A stretch of 64,000 nt of DNA from Gammaproteobacteria bacterium. Its GTDB lineage: Bacteria; Pseudomonadota; Gammaproteobacteria; SZUA-152. The notes beneath the pieces are model-generated. The model was not told where the DNA came from and did not search any database. It saw nothing but the letters and a program-made list of their open reading frames with translations. Position 1 is the stretch's first letter; each line of letters opens with the position of its first letter. The DNA is taken from the NCBI GenBank assembly GCA_021647705.1, contig JAKIUF010000009.1, positions 42,716 to 106,715 of the forward strand, read 5' to 3'. Both the position numbers and the translations under genes were made by a program. Below are positions 17,632-28,971 of the stretch, piece by piece.

Positions 17632-20600
17632 TCAGTCTCCACCCAGTGGTTGAAACAATGCTTCCAGGTCTTGTTCATTCCATTGGGCTTCATTTTGGCC
17701 ATCGTCTTGATACAGCCCATCGGCCAATGCTTGTTTGCGTTGCTGCATCGCCTGAATTTTTTCTTCCAGAGTGCCTTCACAAATAAACTTGTAAACGAAC
17801 ACAGCCTGTTGCTGACCGATGCGATGAGCACGGTCGGTAGCCTGACGTTCCACCGCAGGGTTCCACCAGGGATCGTAGTGGATGACGGTATCGGCGGTGG
17901 TAAGGTTGAGACCCACGCCACCGGCCTTGAGACTGATAAGAAACAGCGGTACCTTGCCGTCCTGAAAGTTTTTCACCGGAGTCTCCCGGTCACGAGTCTG
18001 ACCAGTGAGTTTTACATAGTCGATATTGGCTTTTTTTAATTCGTCTTCGATAAATCCCAGCATGGTAGTGAACTGGGAGAACAGCAAAATACGCCGACCT
18101 TCTTCGACCATCTCTGGCAGCAGCTCCATGAGCATTTCTAGTTTGGCGTTTTTGTTAACATCATTTGCCTTGTCTATTTTCACCAGACGCGGGTCGCAAC
18201 ACACTTGCCGCAGTTTCAACAGAGCATCCAGCACCACGATGTGACTGCGCCCCATTCCCTGGCGCTCGATTTCTTCGCGTACCCGGCGATGCATGGCCAG
18301 ACGCACAGTCTCGTAAAGCTCACGCTGTTTGCCCTCCAGCATGACAGTCTGGATGATCTCGGTTTTTGGGGGCAGTTCCGTAGCCACCTGCTGTTTGGTG
18401 CGGCGTAACAAAAAAGGGCGAACGCGGCGGCTAAGGCGTTCTGCGGTAGCTTCGCTTTCGTGTTTTTCGATGGGCGAGCGGAAGAAACGACGGAATTGTT
18501 TGTGATCTCCCAGCAGGCCGGGCAATAAAAAATCGAACAGGGACCACAGCTCACCCAGGTGGTTCTCCATGGGTGTGCCGGTGAGGCACAGGCGGTGGCG
18601 GGCGTTGATGTCTCGTGCGACACGCCCGGCCTGCGCCTTGGGGTTTTTGATGACCTGTGCCTCATCCAGAATCAACAAATGATAATCGTGTGCCAACAAT
18701 GTGCTTTTATCGCGTGCCAGCAAGGGATAGGTGGTAATGATCAGATCGTGGTCGGCAATGGCCGGGAAGTGCTGCTTGCGTTGCGGACCATGTAAAACCA
18801 GCACCTTGAGTGCTGGTGCAAAGCGCTCGGTCTCGTGACGCCAGTTAAACATCAGGCTGGTGGGGGCAATTACCAGACTGGGACGGTTAGCACGTCCAGC
18901 TTCTTTCTCCAGTAATAAATGAGCCAATGCCTGCACCGTTTTACCCAGCCCCATATCGTCAGCAAGAATGCCCGCCAGTTGATATTCACGCAGAAATTGC
19001 AGCCAGTTCAAGCCCTGTTGTTGATAGGGACGCAAGGTTGCGGTCAGCCCCGTGGGGGGAGTGACTTCGGGAATGCCGTCCAGATCACGCAGGCGTTGTA
19101 CCAGTTGTTGTACATCGTCGTCCCCTAGCCATTGTAGGGGAATACCGTCTCCGTCCTGATTCAATGTACTGAATTGCGCTAGCTGAATACGACTAAGGCG
19201 CAGATTTTGATGATCGGTTGAATGCGTGTTGTGGTAAATCTCCAGCAGGGTTTCTAGCAATGGCAACACTTTTGCGGCAGGCAGACTTAGCAGGCGTTCT
19301 TCATTTTCCGCGTTGTCAAACGGAATGATGAAATGCTCGGTGGTGATTTCTTTCGCATCAGGCAAGCCACGAGGGAAATTGCTGAGAAAATTCAGCAGAA
19401 TCGGCAGCAGGTCGATGTGCTGGCCATCTACCTCCACCCCCAACTCCATATCGAACCAGTCCTGCTGTTCTAGCTTTTTGACATCACAGGTCCAGCGACT
19501 GGCTTCGGTTAGTTGATAGCGGAAGTTATCGTATTCGATACGCCAACCCTGGGCGCGCAGGACGGGGAGATCATCCATCTGAAAACTCAACCAGGCTTCG
19601 GCATCGTCATCTTCAAATCGGCTGCCGAGAAAAAAGCAATCCTCACTGGTGGTGAAATCCGGATCATCGTCCTCGTCAAAGCCCAGTTTGCGCAATTGTT
19701 TCACTGTGGCCTGTTCCACATTTTCATCGCGCTGTATGTGAATGAGCCGACCGTTGCTGATGCAGGTGGAAGGTGCATCACGGCTGATTTTCATGTCGTT
19801 GCCATCATCATCTTTATAAGCAAAACTGAGGTAGGCAGAGTCACTGGATTCGGTCCACTCATCGAACATGGGAGGCTCATCCTCTGTGGTCAGACGCAAG
19901 CAGGGCACAGGTTTGACTGGAGGCAGGGTCTCGATTTCCAACACTTGCAGAGGCGGGATCATGGAATCCGGCCATGTTTCAAGCAAGTCTTTGTTGGTTT
20001 TTGCAGCCTGTTCTGGTGGCATCGGAGCCATCGTCATCAATTTATGGATAAGATCCACAGGCAAATTGTTGAGCAAAGGCCCGCACTCACCTGTTTCATC
20101 GTCGAAATACCAGGGCGAAGACAAAGGCAGCAGGCTATCGGCCTCAGGGGTGATTTGCCATTCTCCCCGCTGATAACCGAAATCATCCATTGCCCAGTGA
20201 AAATCAAGCTGGCGCTCTGCTCCCTGACTGAGCAGCGTACCCCATTCGACACTGTCAAAATAACAACGCCCAGTGTCGAGTATATCCTCCAAAATGTGTA
20301 TGGATTGCGGCCCGGCAAGCAGGAAAGTGCCTGCATCAGCTGCACATGGCAGCTGATTCAGGGTATCCATCAGCGCCAGATCAACAGAATCCAGAAACCG
20401 GGGCGGCGTGCGACTCATTGCCCGGCCAGGGTTAAAGGAACGGCCAGTGGAATAACCGCCATATTTTAAATGACGAGCGACAATGGTTTTCACCTGTAAA
20501 GTGTCTTCATCATCAAGTTCCAGAAGATAAAGCAGCACCTGCTGGGTATCTGTCGGTTTAGCAGTTGCTTTTTTGTGCGTTTTTTTCAAAGGCTTTCTGG

Positions 20601-20937
20601 ACGACTGATTGATAAACCCGGATATTGCAACATCCGTATTGCCGGGCAGCATCTGTCGGTCATCCAGTGCCTGCAACAACGTCGCAACCACGTGCATACA
20701 ATTTTGTTTTTTCTTACAACTGCATTCACCATTGATGGTGAGCGTATTCTGCTCATGTCTGGTGCGTACATACACCCGCAAAGAGTGTTTGCTGGCTTGT
20801 GGTATAACCGCGGTAATCAGCTCACCATCGTGCTGGATATTGAGTGCTGTTATCTGGTTGTCGGTGAATAACCGCCAGCCCTCGGTAAAATGCGCCGCAG
20901 AAAAATGCGTTGTAATGTCCGTCAGGGTAAATATCAT
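17632..20937 (-). CDS. SWIM zinc-finger SNF2/Rad54-type DNA helicase
   Basis: A 1101-residue superfamily 2 ATPase. A SWIM zinc finger lies near the N-terminus (Cys72, Cys74, Cys80, His82: CSC...CMH). A long acidic middle region follows. The SNF2 ATPase core begins near residue 635: DDMGLGKT (Walker A, about 661), LDEAQVIKNP (about 757), LTGTPMENHLGELWSL, then the C-terminal helicase lobe with SLKAGGVGLNLT and DRAHRIGQ. Such proteins translocate on double-stranded DNA and remodel protein-DNA complexes; bacterial SWIM/SNF2 proteins are mostly uncharacterised. It is distinct from RapA, which lacks the SWIM finger. ATG 20937 is the natural start. Confidence 0.9.
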   Translation of the reverse strand: MIFTLTDITTHFSAAHFTEGWRLFTDNQITALNIQHDGELITAVIPQASKHSLRVYVRTRHEQNTLTINGECSCKKKQNCMHVVATLLQALDDRQMLPGNTDVAISGFINQSSRKPLKKTHKKATAKPTDTQQVLLYLLELDDEDTLQVKTIVARHLKYGGYSTGRSFNPGRAMSRTPPRFLDSVDLALMDTLNQLPCAADAGTFLLAGPQSIHILEDILDTGRCYFDSVEWGTLLSQGAERQLDFHWAMDDFGYQRGEWQITPEADSLLPLSSPWYFDDETGECGPLLNNLPVDLIHKLMTMAPMPPEQAAKTNKDLLETWPDSMIPPLQVLEIETLPPVKPVPCLRLTTEDEPPMFDEWTESSDSAYLSFAYKDDDGNDMKISRDAPSTCISNGRLIHIQRDENVEQATVKQLRKLGFDEDDDPDFTTSEDCFFLGSRFEDDDAEAWLSFQMDDLPVLRAQGWRIEYDNFRYQLTEASRWTCDVKKLEQQDWFDMELGVEVDGQHIDLLPILLNFLSNFPRGLPDAKEITTEHFIIPFDNAENEERLLSLPAAKVLPLLETLLEIYHNTHSTDHQNLRLSRIQLAQFSTLNQDGDGIPLQWLGDDDVQQLVQRLRDLDGIPEVTPPTGLTATLRPYQQQGLNWLQFLREYQLAGILADDMGLGKTVQALAHLLLEKEAGRANRPSLVIAPTSLMFNWRHETERFAPALKVLVLHGPQRKQHFPAIADHDLIITTYPLLARDKSTLLAHDYHLLILDEAQVIKNPKAQAGRVARDINARHRLCLTGTPMENHLGELWSLFDFLLPGLLGDHKQFRRFFRSPIEKHESEATAERLSRRVRPFLLRRTKQQVATELPPKTEIIQTVMLEGKQRELYETVRLAMHRRVREEIERQGMGRSHIVVLDALLKLRQVCCDPRLVKIDKANDVNKNAKLEMLMELLPEMVEEGRRILLFSQFTTMLGFIEDELKKANIDYVKLTGQTRDRETPVKNFQDGKVPLFLISLKAGGVGLNLTTADTVIHYDPWWNPAVERQATDRAHRIGQQQAVFVYKFICEGTLEEKIQAMQQRKQALADGLYQDDGQNEAQWNEQDLEALFQPLGGD

Positions 20938-21057
20938 GCGCGTATTGTAACGCTAAAATTCTGCCAGATTAATCATCAGCCGTTGATACTGTTTTTCTGC
21001 CCGCATCACCCCTAGAATAGGGCACGTTTTTGACTTTTATTCATTACAGGATATCCA

Positions 21058-21558
21058 ATGATACCAACACTTCTCGTCATTCTGGTTTATATCGTCGGCC
21101 CTATTGCCATTTTGGTGTGGGCGGTAAAACGTTATCGACATGGTATAAAACCTGCGCCTGGCGAAGTGGTAGTGGTTATTCTTGCGGTATTTCTCATGGC
21201 GCTGTTTGCCTTCACCGCGACCTGGAATACCTCGGATGAGGATAATCAGGAAGTGGTGCAGGTCGTGCAGGAACTCACGCAACGTTACGATTTCCCCGTT
21301 AAAGCCCGCTTTGCCGACCGACCAGCGGTAGAAGGCTTTGCAAAGCCACGTCGTCTGGAAGTCCGCGTGTACGGTGTTATTACGAGCGAGGAGCAGGCCA
21401 AAGTCGTGCGGGTGCTGGAAAAACTGCGCAAACAAATCGCTTCCAAACCCATTGTGGTGTATTTCATGCGTACGGAAGTGTGGGAGGAAAATGCGGATGG
21501 CTCCCGACAGCCCCGGCGTGATCACGAGGAACTGTTGCGTCAGGTGAGGATTGAATAA
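21058..21558 (+). CDS. Small inner-membrane protein of unknown function
   Basis: A 166-residue protein with two N-terminal membrane segments (about residues 4-22 and 36-54) and a charged, soluble C-terminal domain of about 110 residues facing either side. No named domain is recognised. The soluble part (VVQVVQELTQRYDFPVKARF...LEVRVYGV...IVVYFMR) looks like a mixed alpha/beta fold. It stands alone between the divergent helicase gene and pyrG; a 128-base gap without recognisable signals separates it from pyrG. Confidence 0.65.
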   Translation: MIPTLLVILVYIVGPIAILVWAVKRYRHGIKPAPGEVVVVILAVFLMALFAFTATWNTSDEDNQEVVQVVQELTQRYDFPVKARFADRPAVEGFAKPRRLEVRVYGVITSEEQAKVVRVLEKLRKQIASKPIVVYFMRTEVWEENADGSRQPRRDHEELLRQVRIE

Positions 21559-21650
21559 CAGAGTTGAATTCCGGGTGAAAGAACGGTTGGCTGTTTCCTC
21601 TTGTCCATTGAGCGCAGCCAGCCAATCTGTTAACCTGCATTCCCTTCTGA

Positions 21651-23312
<1,662 letters not shown>

Positions 23313-23315
23313 ACC

Positions 23316-24155
23316 ATGAGCATGAAACTCTGCGGTTTTAACGTCGGGCTGGATCAGCCGTTGTTTATCATTGCTGGCCCCTGTGTCATCGAATCCGAAC
23401 AGCTGGCCATGGAGACGGCAGCAACATTGAAAGAAATAACCGGCAGGCTGGGCATTCCGTTTATCTACAAATCCTCCTTTGATAAGGCCAACCGCTCGTC
23501 TACATCCAGTTATCGCGGGCCGGGTATCGAAGAAGGGCTGCGTATTTTGCAAAAAGTCAAAGACGACATCGGCGTACCGGTACTCACCGACGTGCATGAA
23601 GATACCCCGCTGGACGAAGTCGCCAGCGTGGTAGACGTATTACAGACTCCCGCGTTTCTTTGTCGGCAAACCAATTTTATCCAGAATGTCGCGCGTACCG
23701 GTTTGCCCGTAAACATTAAAAAGGGTCAATTCCTTGCGCCGTGGGACATGAAAAACGTAACAGACAAAGCGCGCGAAGCGGGCAACGACAACATCATGGT
23801 CTGCGAACGCGGTGTCTCCTTCGGTTATAATACATTGATCTCAGATATGCGGGGTCTGGTGGAAATGCGCAACACCGGTTGCCCGGTGATATTTGACGCC
23901 ACCCACTCCGTGCAACAGCCTGGTGGTCAGGGGGCAACGTCGGGTGGTCAGCGCCAGTTTGTGCCGGTGCTGGCGCGCTCAGCGGTGGCGGCAGGTGTTT
24001 CCGGTCTGTTTATGGAAACACACCCCGACCCTGATCAGGCACTTAGTGATGGTCCCAATGCCTGGCCCTTGAGCGAGATGGAAGGGCTGCTGGAAGCGTT
24101 GAAAGCGCTGGATGATGTCGTGAAAGCGCGGGGTTTTGGGTATGATCCTGCGTAG
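23316..24155 (+). CDS. kdsA: 3-deoxy-8-phosphooctulonate synthase
   Basis: A 279-residue enzyme condensing arabinose 5-phosphate and phosphoenolpyruvate to KDO 8-phosphate, the precursor of the KDO sugar in lipopolysaccharide. Clear motifs: [43 protein letters not shown], and [19 protein letters not shown] at the end. It follows pyrG directly, so the two are likely cotranscribed. Downstream, a toxin-antitoxin pair separates it from eno. Confidence 0.97.
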   Translation: MSMKLCGFNVGLDQPLFIIAGPCVIESEQLAMETAATLKEITGRLGIPFIYKSSFDKANRSSTSSYRGPGIEEGLRILQKVKDDIGVPVLTDVHEDTPLDEVASVVDVLQTPAFLCRQTNFIQNVARTGLPVNIKKGQFLAPWDMKNVTDKAREAGNDNIMVCERGVSFGYNTLISDMRGLVEMRNTGCPVIFDATHSVQQPGGQGATSGGQRQFVPVLARSAVAAGVSGLFMETHPDPDQALSDGPNAWPLSEMEGLLEALKALDDVVKARGFGYDPA

Positions 24156-24185
24156 CGGGTTCAGTGTGGAAAATGGAGGACTGTC

Positions 24186-24374
24186 ATGAATACGGCAAAA
24201 GCTGAAATCAGGTCACTTTTGGAAAAACTTCCAGATGATTGCTCTATTGAAGACGTGCAGTACCATCTGTACGTTGTGGAAAAAATCCAGCAAGGAATTA
24301 ACCGGGCTGAGCAGGAAGGTACCCTTGACCAGAACGAGGTGGAAAGGAAATTCCAGCAGTGGACCTCAAAGTAA
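24186..24374 (+). CDS. Antitoxin of a ParE/RelE-type pair
   Basis: A 62-residue acidic protein (LPDDCSIEDVQYHLYVVEKIQQGI) of the kind found immediately upstream of ParE/RelE toxins. It has no obvious ribbon-helix-helix or helix-turn-helix start, so any DNA-binding part is not evident. GGAGG at 24176-24180 is a good ribosome-binding site. Its last codons overlap the toxin start by 16 bases. It should neutralise the toxin by wrapping the active surface; this is inferred from gene order and size. Confidence 0.72.
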   Translation: MNTAKAEIRSLLEKLPDDCSIEDVQYHLYVVEKIQQGINRAEQEGTLDQNEVERKFQQWTSK

Positions 24375-24664
24375 GCTGGTCACCAGAAGCGACAGAAGAT
24401 TTACAGTCAATCGCGGAATATATTGCCCGTGATTCTGAATTTTATGCGCGTGCCGTTGTTTCTGAAATTCTGAAGATAGCCCGGTCCACGGGATCATTTC
24501 CTCTGATTGGCCGAATGGTTCCTGAGATTGAAAATGAGGCCATAAGAGAACGGTTTGTTTACAGCTATCGTCTTGTGTATCGAGTTGAAAAAGACGCTGT
24601 ACTCATCACGGCAGTAATACATGGGAAGCGGCTTGTTGAGTTCGTTGCCGATGAAGATAAGTGA
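24359..24664 (+). CDS. ParE/RelE-superfamily toxin
   Basis: A 101-residue protein with the ParE/RelE fold signature: SWSPEATEDLQSIAEYIARDS at the N-terminus, FPLIGRMVPE in the middle, and YRLVYRVEKDAVLITAVIHGKR at the end. Toxins of this group either poison DNA gyrase (ParE) or cleave mRNA on the ribosome (RelE); the sequence alone does not decide. It starts at GTG 24359 inside the antitoxin gene, implying coupled translation. The pair lies between kdsA and eno, which are usually adjacent, so it is a later insertion. Confidence 0.82.
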   Translation: MDLKVSWSPEATEDLQSIAEYIARDSEFYARAVVSEILKIARSTGSFPLIGRMVPEIENEAIRERFVYSYRLVYRVEKDAVLITAVIHGKRLVEFVADEDK

Positions 24665-24703
24665 TAAATATTAATTATTAACCAACAAAAATTTGGAGCT
24701 TGA

Positions 24704-25987
<1,284 letters not shown>

Positions 25988-26005
25988 ACGGAAAATGAAG
26001 CAAAG

Positions 26006-26275
26006 ATGAAAACCATCATCGCCGCCCTTGCTGTCCTGTTTGTATTGTTACAATTCAAACTCTGGCTTGGTGAGGGCGGCATGAAGGATGTGTGGGCAAT
26101 GGACGCAGCTATTACCACACAGGTTGAAAAAAATGCGCGACTCAAAGAGCGCAATCAAACACTTTCTGCCGAAGTGGATGATCTCAAACAAGGGCTTGAA
26201 GCCATCGAAGAACGTGCCCGTTATGACCTGGGGATGATCAGGGAAGGCGAAACCTTTTATCAGGTTGTTGACTGA
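26006..26275 (+). CDS. ftsB: Cell division protein FtsB
   Basis: An 89-residue bitopic division protein. One N-terminal membrane span (about residues 3-20) is followed by a periplasmic coiled coil (LKERNQTLSAEVDDLKQGLEAIEERARYD, in heptads) and the conserved ending ARYDLGMIREGETFYQVV. It forms the FtsQ-FtsB-FtsL complex that activates septal peptidoglycan synthesis. The stop codon is followed by an insert; the usual partner ispD lies 2.7 kb further on. The last 34 bases belong to the direct repeat described separately. Confidence 0.93.
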   Translation: MKTIIAALAVLFVLLQFKLWLGEGGMKDVWAMDAAITTQVEKNARLKERNQTLSAEVDDLKQGLEAIEERARYDLGMIREGETFYQVVD

Positions 26276-26280
26276 GTTTG
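26242..26280 (+). repeat. Direct repeat, copy 1: 3' end of ftsB
   Basis: A 39-base stretch starting GGAAGGCGAAACC and ending TGAGTTTG, covering the last codons and stop of ftsB. A near copy lies at 28934-28971, at the start of ispD, with one T deleted and two substitutions. The pair brackets the insert that separates ftsB from ispD, and this copy keeps the coding function. Confidence 0.85.
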
Positions 26281-26326
26281 GTGTGCTCAATTATCAAAAG
26301 CCATTCTTTTCTAGTGTCGCGCTGTC

Positions 26327-26410
26327 GTGGCAGTGTATCTGAAATACGAAGCAATTAAAGGCAATGTGACCGTCGCAGGTTATAAAGCCAGATTGGGATG
26401 CAAACAGTGA
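26327..26410 (+). pseudogene. N-terminal remnant of hcp (type VI secretion tube protein)
   Basis: A GTG-started frame of 27 codons reads MAVYLKYEAIKGNVTVAGYK and then stops. The pattern Y-L-K-Y-x-x-I-K-G-x-V-T-x-x-G-Y is the N-terminus of one Hcp subgroup, where the full protein is about 160 residues. Only this start is left, about 40 bases before the LysM gene. It suggests that the LysM gene came from an auxiliary hcp locus in which cargo effectors follow hcp. The match is from recall, not a search. Confidence 0.55.
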
Positions 26411-26449
26411 ATTCTGGTATGTACCGTAAACAATTGAGGGAATCACAAA

Positions 26450-27277
26450 GTGCCTATTGAAAAGAAACCTAGTTTACCTGTTGCATATCGATATACAGCC
26501 CCTGGTTTTAGAGAGTATAAAGTTAAAGACAATGATAGCTGGGAAAGTTTGGCAAAAACTTACAATATGGAAGTTTGGGAGCTCATTTACCAAAACTTTA
26601 AAACTCAAGATATTGCCGAAACAAATTGGTATCTACACCATCATGTTGGCTGCACAAAAAAAACCAAAAACGGCGCGAATTGGGTATTTAGTTCCAAAGA
26701 TACTCCGGGAATTGTAAGGGTTCCCGTACGTCGGATTATTGTTCCTGCGGGAAATGCCAAGAAGAAATCTGAACCTAAATTTAAAAACGTATGGGCTGGG
26801 TTAGGTAAAGGCCATTCAGGTGATTTGTTTATTGTTGGTGCGCATGATTTGATAGGAATGGTTTACAATATGGGTGATGAGTTGCCAAATGTAAGAAATG
26901 CAATGTTAAATATAAACGGTTACAAGCTTGGTTTGGGGCTTGGCGGTAGTGTTGGTGCAGTTTTTATATTGGCGCATGGTTATGATACCAGTTCTGAAAT
27001 GCAGGGGGTTAGTGGAGGGTGGGACTTTGATATAGCAGTCATGGCGAAATTAGGTGATTTTCTTAAGGGTGTGAAAGATTTGAGGAATACAGTTGACACT
27101 ATACAAAAATATAAAAAAATGCGTTACTTGACGGAAAACCTTATTAAAAATATGGGGGTGACTGAGCCAGGGATCTACACAATACCAATTCCACTGGCTG
27201 GTGTGGGGGTACACTTGTGGGGAGGATATAAGTTTGGTGATGTGAGTGTTTTGCGAACAGGTAAAGGTATCTTCTAG
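26450..27277 (+). CDS. LysM-domain protein, candidate secreted effector
   Basis: A 275-residue protein with no signal peptide. Residues 20-75 form a LysM-like peptidoglycan-binding module (YKVKDNDSWESLAKTYNMEVWEL). The C-terminal half contains a glycine-rich hydrophobic stretch (LGLGLGGSVGAVFILAHGY, about 163-181) and a GWDFDIAVMAKLGDFLKG segment. This could insert into membranes or pack into a helical bundle. It follows an hcp remnant, and two genes for an exported protein and a small membrane protein come directly after. That order is suggestive of an effector with immunity genes; toxicity is not shown. It starts at GTG 26450 after GAGGGAATC. Composition is much more AT-rich than eno and ispD. 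Confidence 0.6.
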   Translation: MPIEKKPSLPVAYRYTAPGFREYKVKDNDSWESLAKTYNMEVWELIYQNFKTQDIAETNWYLHHHVGCTKKTKNGANWVFSSKDTPGIVRVPVRRIIVPAGNAKKKSEPKFKNVWAGLGKGHSGDLFIVGAHDLIGMVYNMGDELPNVRNAMLNINGYKLGLGLGGSVGAVFILAHGYDTSSEMQGVSGGWDFDIAVMAKLGDFLKGVKDLRNTVDTIQKYKKMRYLTENLIKNMGVTEPGIYTIPIPLAGVGVHLWGGYKFGDVSVLRTGKGIF

Positions 27278-27280
27278 CTG

Positions 27281-28096
27281 ATGAATAGCGTTGTGAAAAA
27301 GATGGCCATGTTATGGTTTTTTAGTTCTATATCAGTATATAGCTATGCGGGCACAAATGTTGCGGCATGTAATGTTGAAAAGATTAAGTCGAATATTTTA
27401 TCTCATCTTGAAAGTATTCGTGATTACCAGTTTGTTACGGAGGTATTATTTGATGGTACTTTTGCTAACTCTCAAGTTAAAGGAAAGCGACCTAACCAAT
27501 TGTATATTCAGCTTAGTATACAGCCGCCTTCCAAGCCACTCATAATCACAACCATTTATGATGGTGTTTACCAGTGGGTGGAATCTAAGAGTTCTTCAAT
27601 GACACATGTAATGAAAATTCAGCTTGCAAAATTAACATCTCCTCAAAGGCCGTTTGATTCATCTTACAATGTAATGGGAACGGGTTTGTTGAATGGGGAA
27701 GGATATCCAGATACTATTTCTGTGTTGCTGACAACATATAATCTACAGGCCCAATGTGCAAATGAAACAATAAGTCTATCTGGACATATTAATATCGATG
27801 CATTCAAAAAATATGCAAAAACAGTCAAATTCCTGACATCTAAACCTGGTAGTGTAGAGCGGTTCGCAAGATTGTTTGGCTTTATAACTTTGAATTTTGA
27901 TTCCAATGATTATACTGTTCGTGACTATTCTTTTGGTGCTGATAGCAACACAGTAAAATTTCATGTTAAGTTTTCCAGTTTTCAAATCAATCAAGGGTTG
28001 GATGATACGGTGTTTCGATATTCACCTCCTAGTGGCGTGGTAGTAACTGATATTACTAATGATTTGCTAATGCAAAATAGTCAAGCAATAAATTAA
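27281..28096 (+). CDS. Exported protein with a LolA/DUF2092-like fold (tentative)
   Basis: A 271-residue protein with a Sec signal peptide (hydrophobic residues 8-22, cleavage likely after YAG). The mature part (ESIRDYQFVTEVLFDG... KRPNQLYIQLS... TTIYDGVYQWVES) resembles periplasmic beta-sheet proteins of the LolA/DUF2092 kind, which bind lipid-like ligands; I hold this loosely. It starts three bases after the LysM gene stop and is AT-rich like it. If the LysM protein is a periplasm-acting toxin, this is the natural candidate for the immunity protein. Confidence 0.55.
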   Translation: MNSVVKKMAMLWFFSSISVYSYAGTNVAACNVEKIKSNILSHLESIRDYQFVTEVLFDGTFANSQVKGKRPNQLYIQLSIQPPSKPLIITTIYDGVYQWVESKSSSMTHVMKIQLAKLTSPQRPFDSSYNVMGTGLLNGEGYPDTISVLLTTYNLQAQCANETISLSGHINIDAFKKYAKTVKFLTSKPGSVERFARLFGFITLNFDSNDYTVRDYSFGADSNTVKFHVKFSSFQINQGLDDTVFRYSPPSGVVVTDITNDLLMQNSQAIN

Positions 28097-28099
28097 CTT

Positions 28100-28366
28100 G
28101 TGTCAATATTCACAAAAACAGTAGTCTCTGAAAAAGCCGTGTTGCTGTGGATAATAATGTGCGCAATAGCGACTATTGCTAGTGTGTTGTTGGGTGGTGT
28201 CATTATATATTTTATATATGACTGTTGGCCTGTTACACGAATACAGTTTGGTGGGTTATGCCTGTCGAAAATTCAACCAGATTTTCTACAGTTTTTGCCT
28301 CTTATGATTGGTGTTGTAGCAGGTTCTGTGACGACTGGTAAGCTTTTGAAGGCCGGGAAAAAGTAG
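28100..28366 (+). CDS. Small membrane protein with two or three spans
   Basis: An 88-residue hydrophobic protein, starting at GTG 28100 three bases after the previous stop. Two clear membrane segments lie at about residues 12-36 and 60-78, with a Cys-containing loop between. No family is recognised. Tight packing with the two upstream genes implies one transcript. It could be a second immunity factor or an unrelated passenger. Confidence 0.5.
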   Translation: MSIFTKTVVSEKAVLLWIIMCAIATIASVLLGGVIIYFIYDCWPVTRIQFGGLCLSKIQPDFLQFLPLMIGVVAGSVTTGKLLKAGKK

Positions 28367-28933
28367 CTAGATGATGTCGTCAGCCCGGTAGGACACATTT
28401 TATATGCTATAGAAAGTGAGTATGGCCATCAAATTAATTGTCTACTCAAGCTGGCTTTTAGAGGTGTGTAACGCCGCACTATTCAAGCTCGAATTGTAAC
28501 CGTAAAGCTTGTAGGGGGAGGGAGGTGCTGGTGGGTTTAATGCATCAACTAACCCACTTATGGTCTCCAGAGTAATCTGGCTCAAAAATAAGGCTGGCAC
28601 TATACTTTTAGTGTCCGCTTGAAAACCCCTGAAACAGGTTGCAATTTTGGGTGAGGTTAATTCTTCTGTTAATGAAACGACTCTTTTTGTGCGCTATTGT
28701 TTATGCGGAGTTATGTTATTAGAGGAAGTTATGTGTTATTTCGACTTTTCTGGATCACAAAAAAATGAGAGCAGTCTATTCATCTTGATTAAGGAATATC
28801 CCTCGGAAGACCAGGTATGTGAGTGGCTTGTGTGTTAGGGATTTTCACATTTCTGAGTTGTTAGTTGTTTTGAAATGGAATATGAACCTTAAAAACAGCA
28901 TTTTTTGTTGATACCTCGTCCATAATATAAGAA
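28367..28933. other. Non-coding tail of the ftsB-ispD insert
   Basis: This 567-base AT-rich stretch contains no convincing gene. A 63-codon frame at 28647-28838 has no recognisable sequence, an improbable composition and no good ribosome-binding site. No tRNA, terminator or transposase sequence was seen. It is probably decayed DNA between the cargo genes and the right-hand repeat. Confidence 0.5.
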
Positions 28934-28971
28934 GGAAGGCGAAACCTTTATCAGGTTGTCGATTGAGTTTG
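28934..28971 (+). repeat. Direct repeat, copy 2: duplicated ftsB 3' end at ispD start
   Basis: A 38-base near copy of the ftsB end (GGAAGGCGAAACC...TGAGTTTG) with one base deleted and two changed. It overlaps the first codons of ispD, just as the real ftsB end would if the two genes were still adjacent. It marks the right boundary of the insert. Confidence 0.85.

Noticed and set aside
19513..20469. 318-codon plus-strand frame opposite the SNF2 helicase
   Set aside because: Antisense shadow of a well-supported 1101-residue gene; no motif and no start signals.
28647..28838. 63-codon frame before ispD
   Set aside because: No ribosome-binding site, no family, odd composition, within decayed AT-rich DNA.
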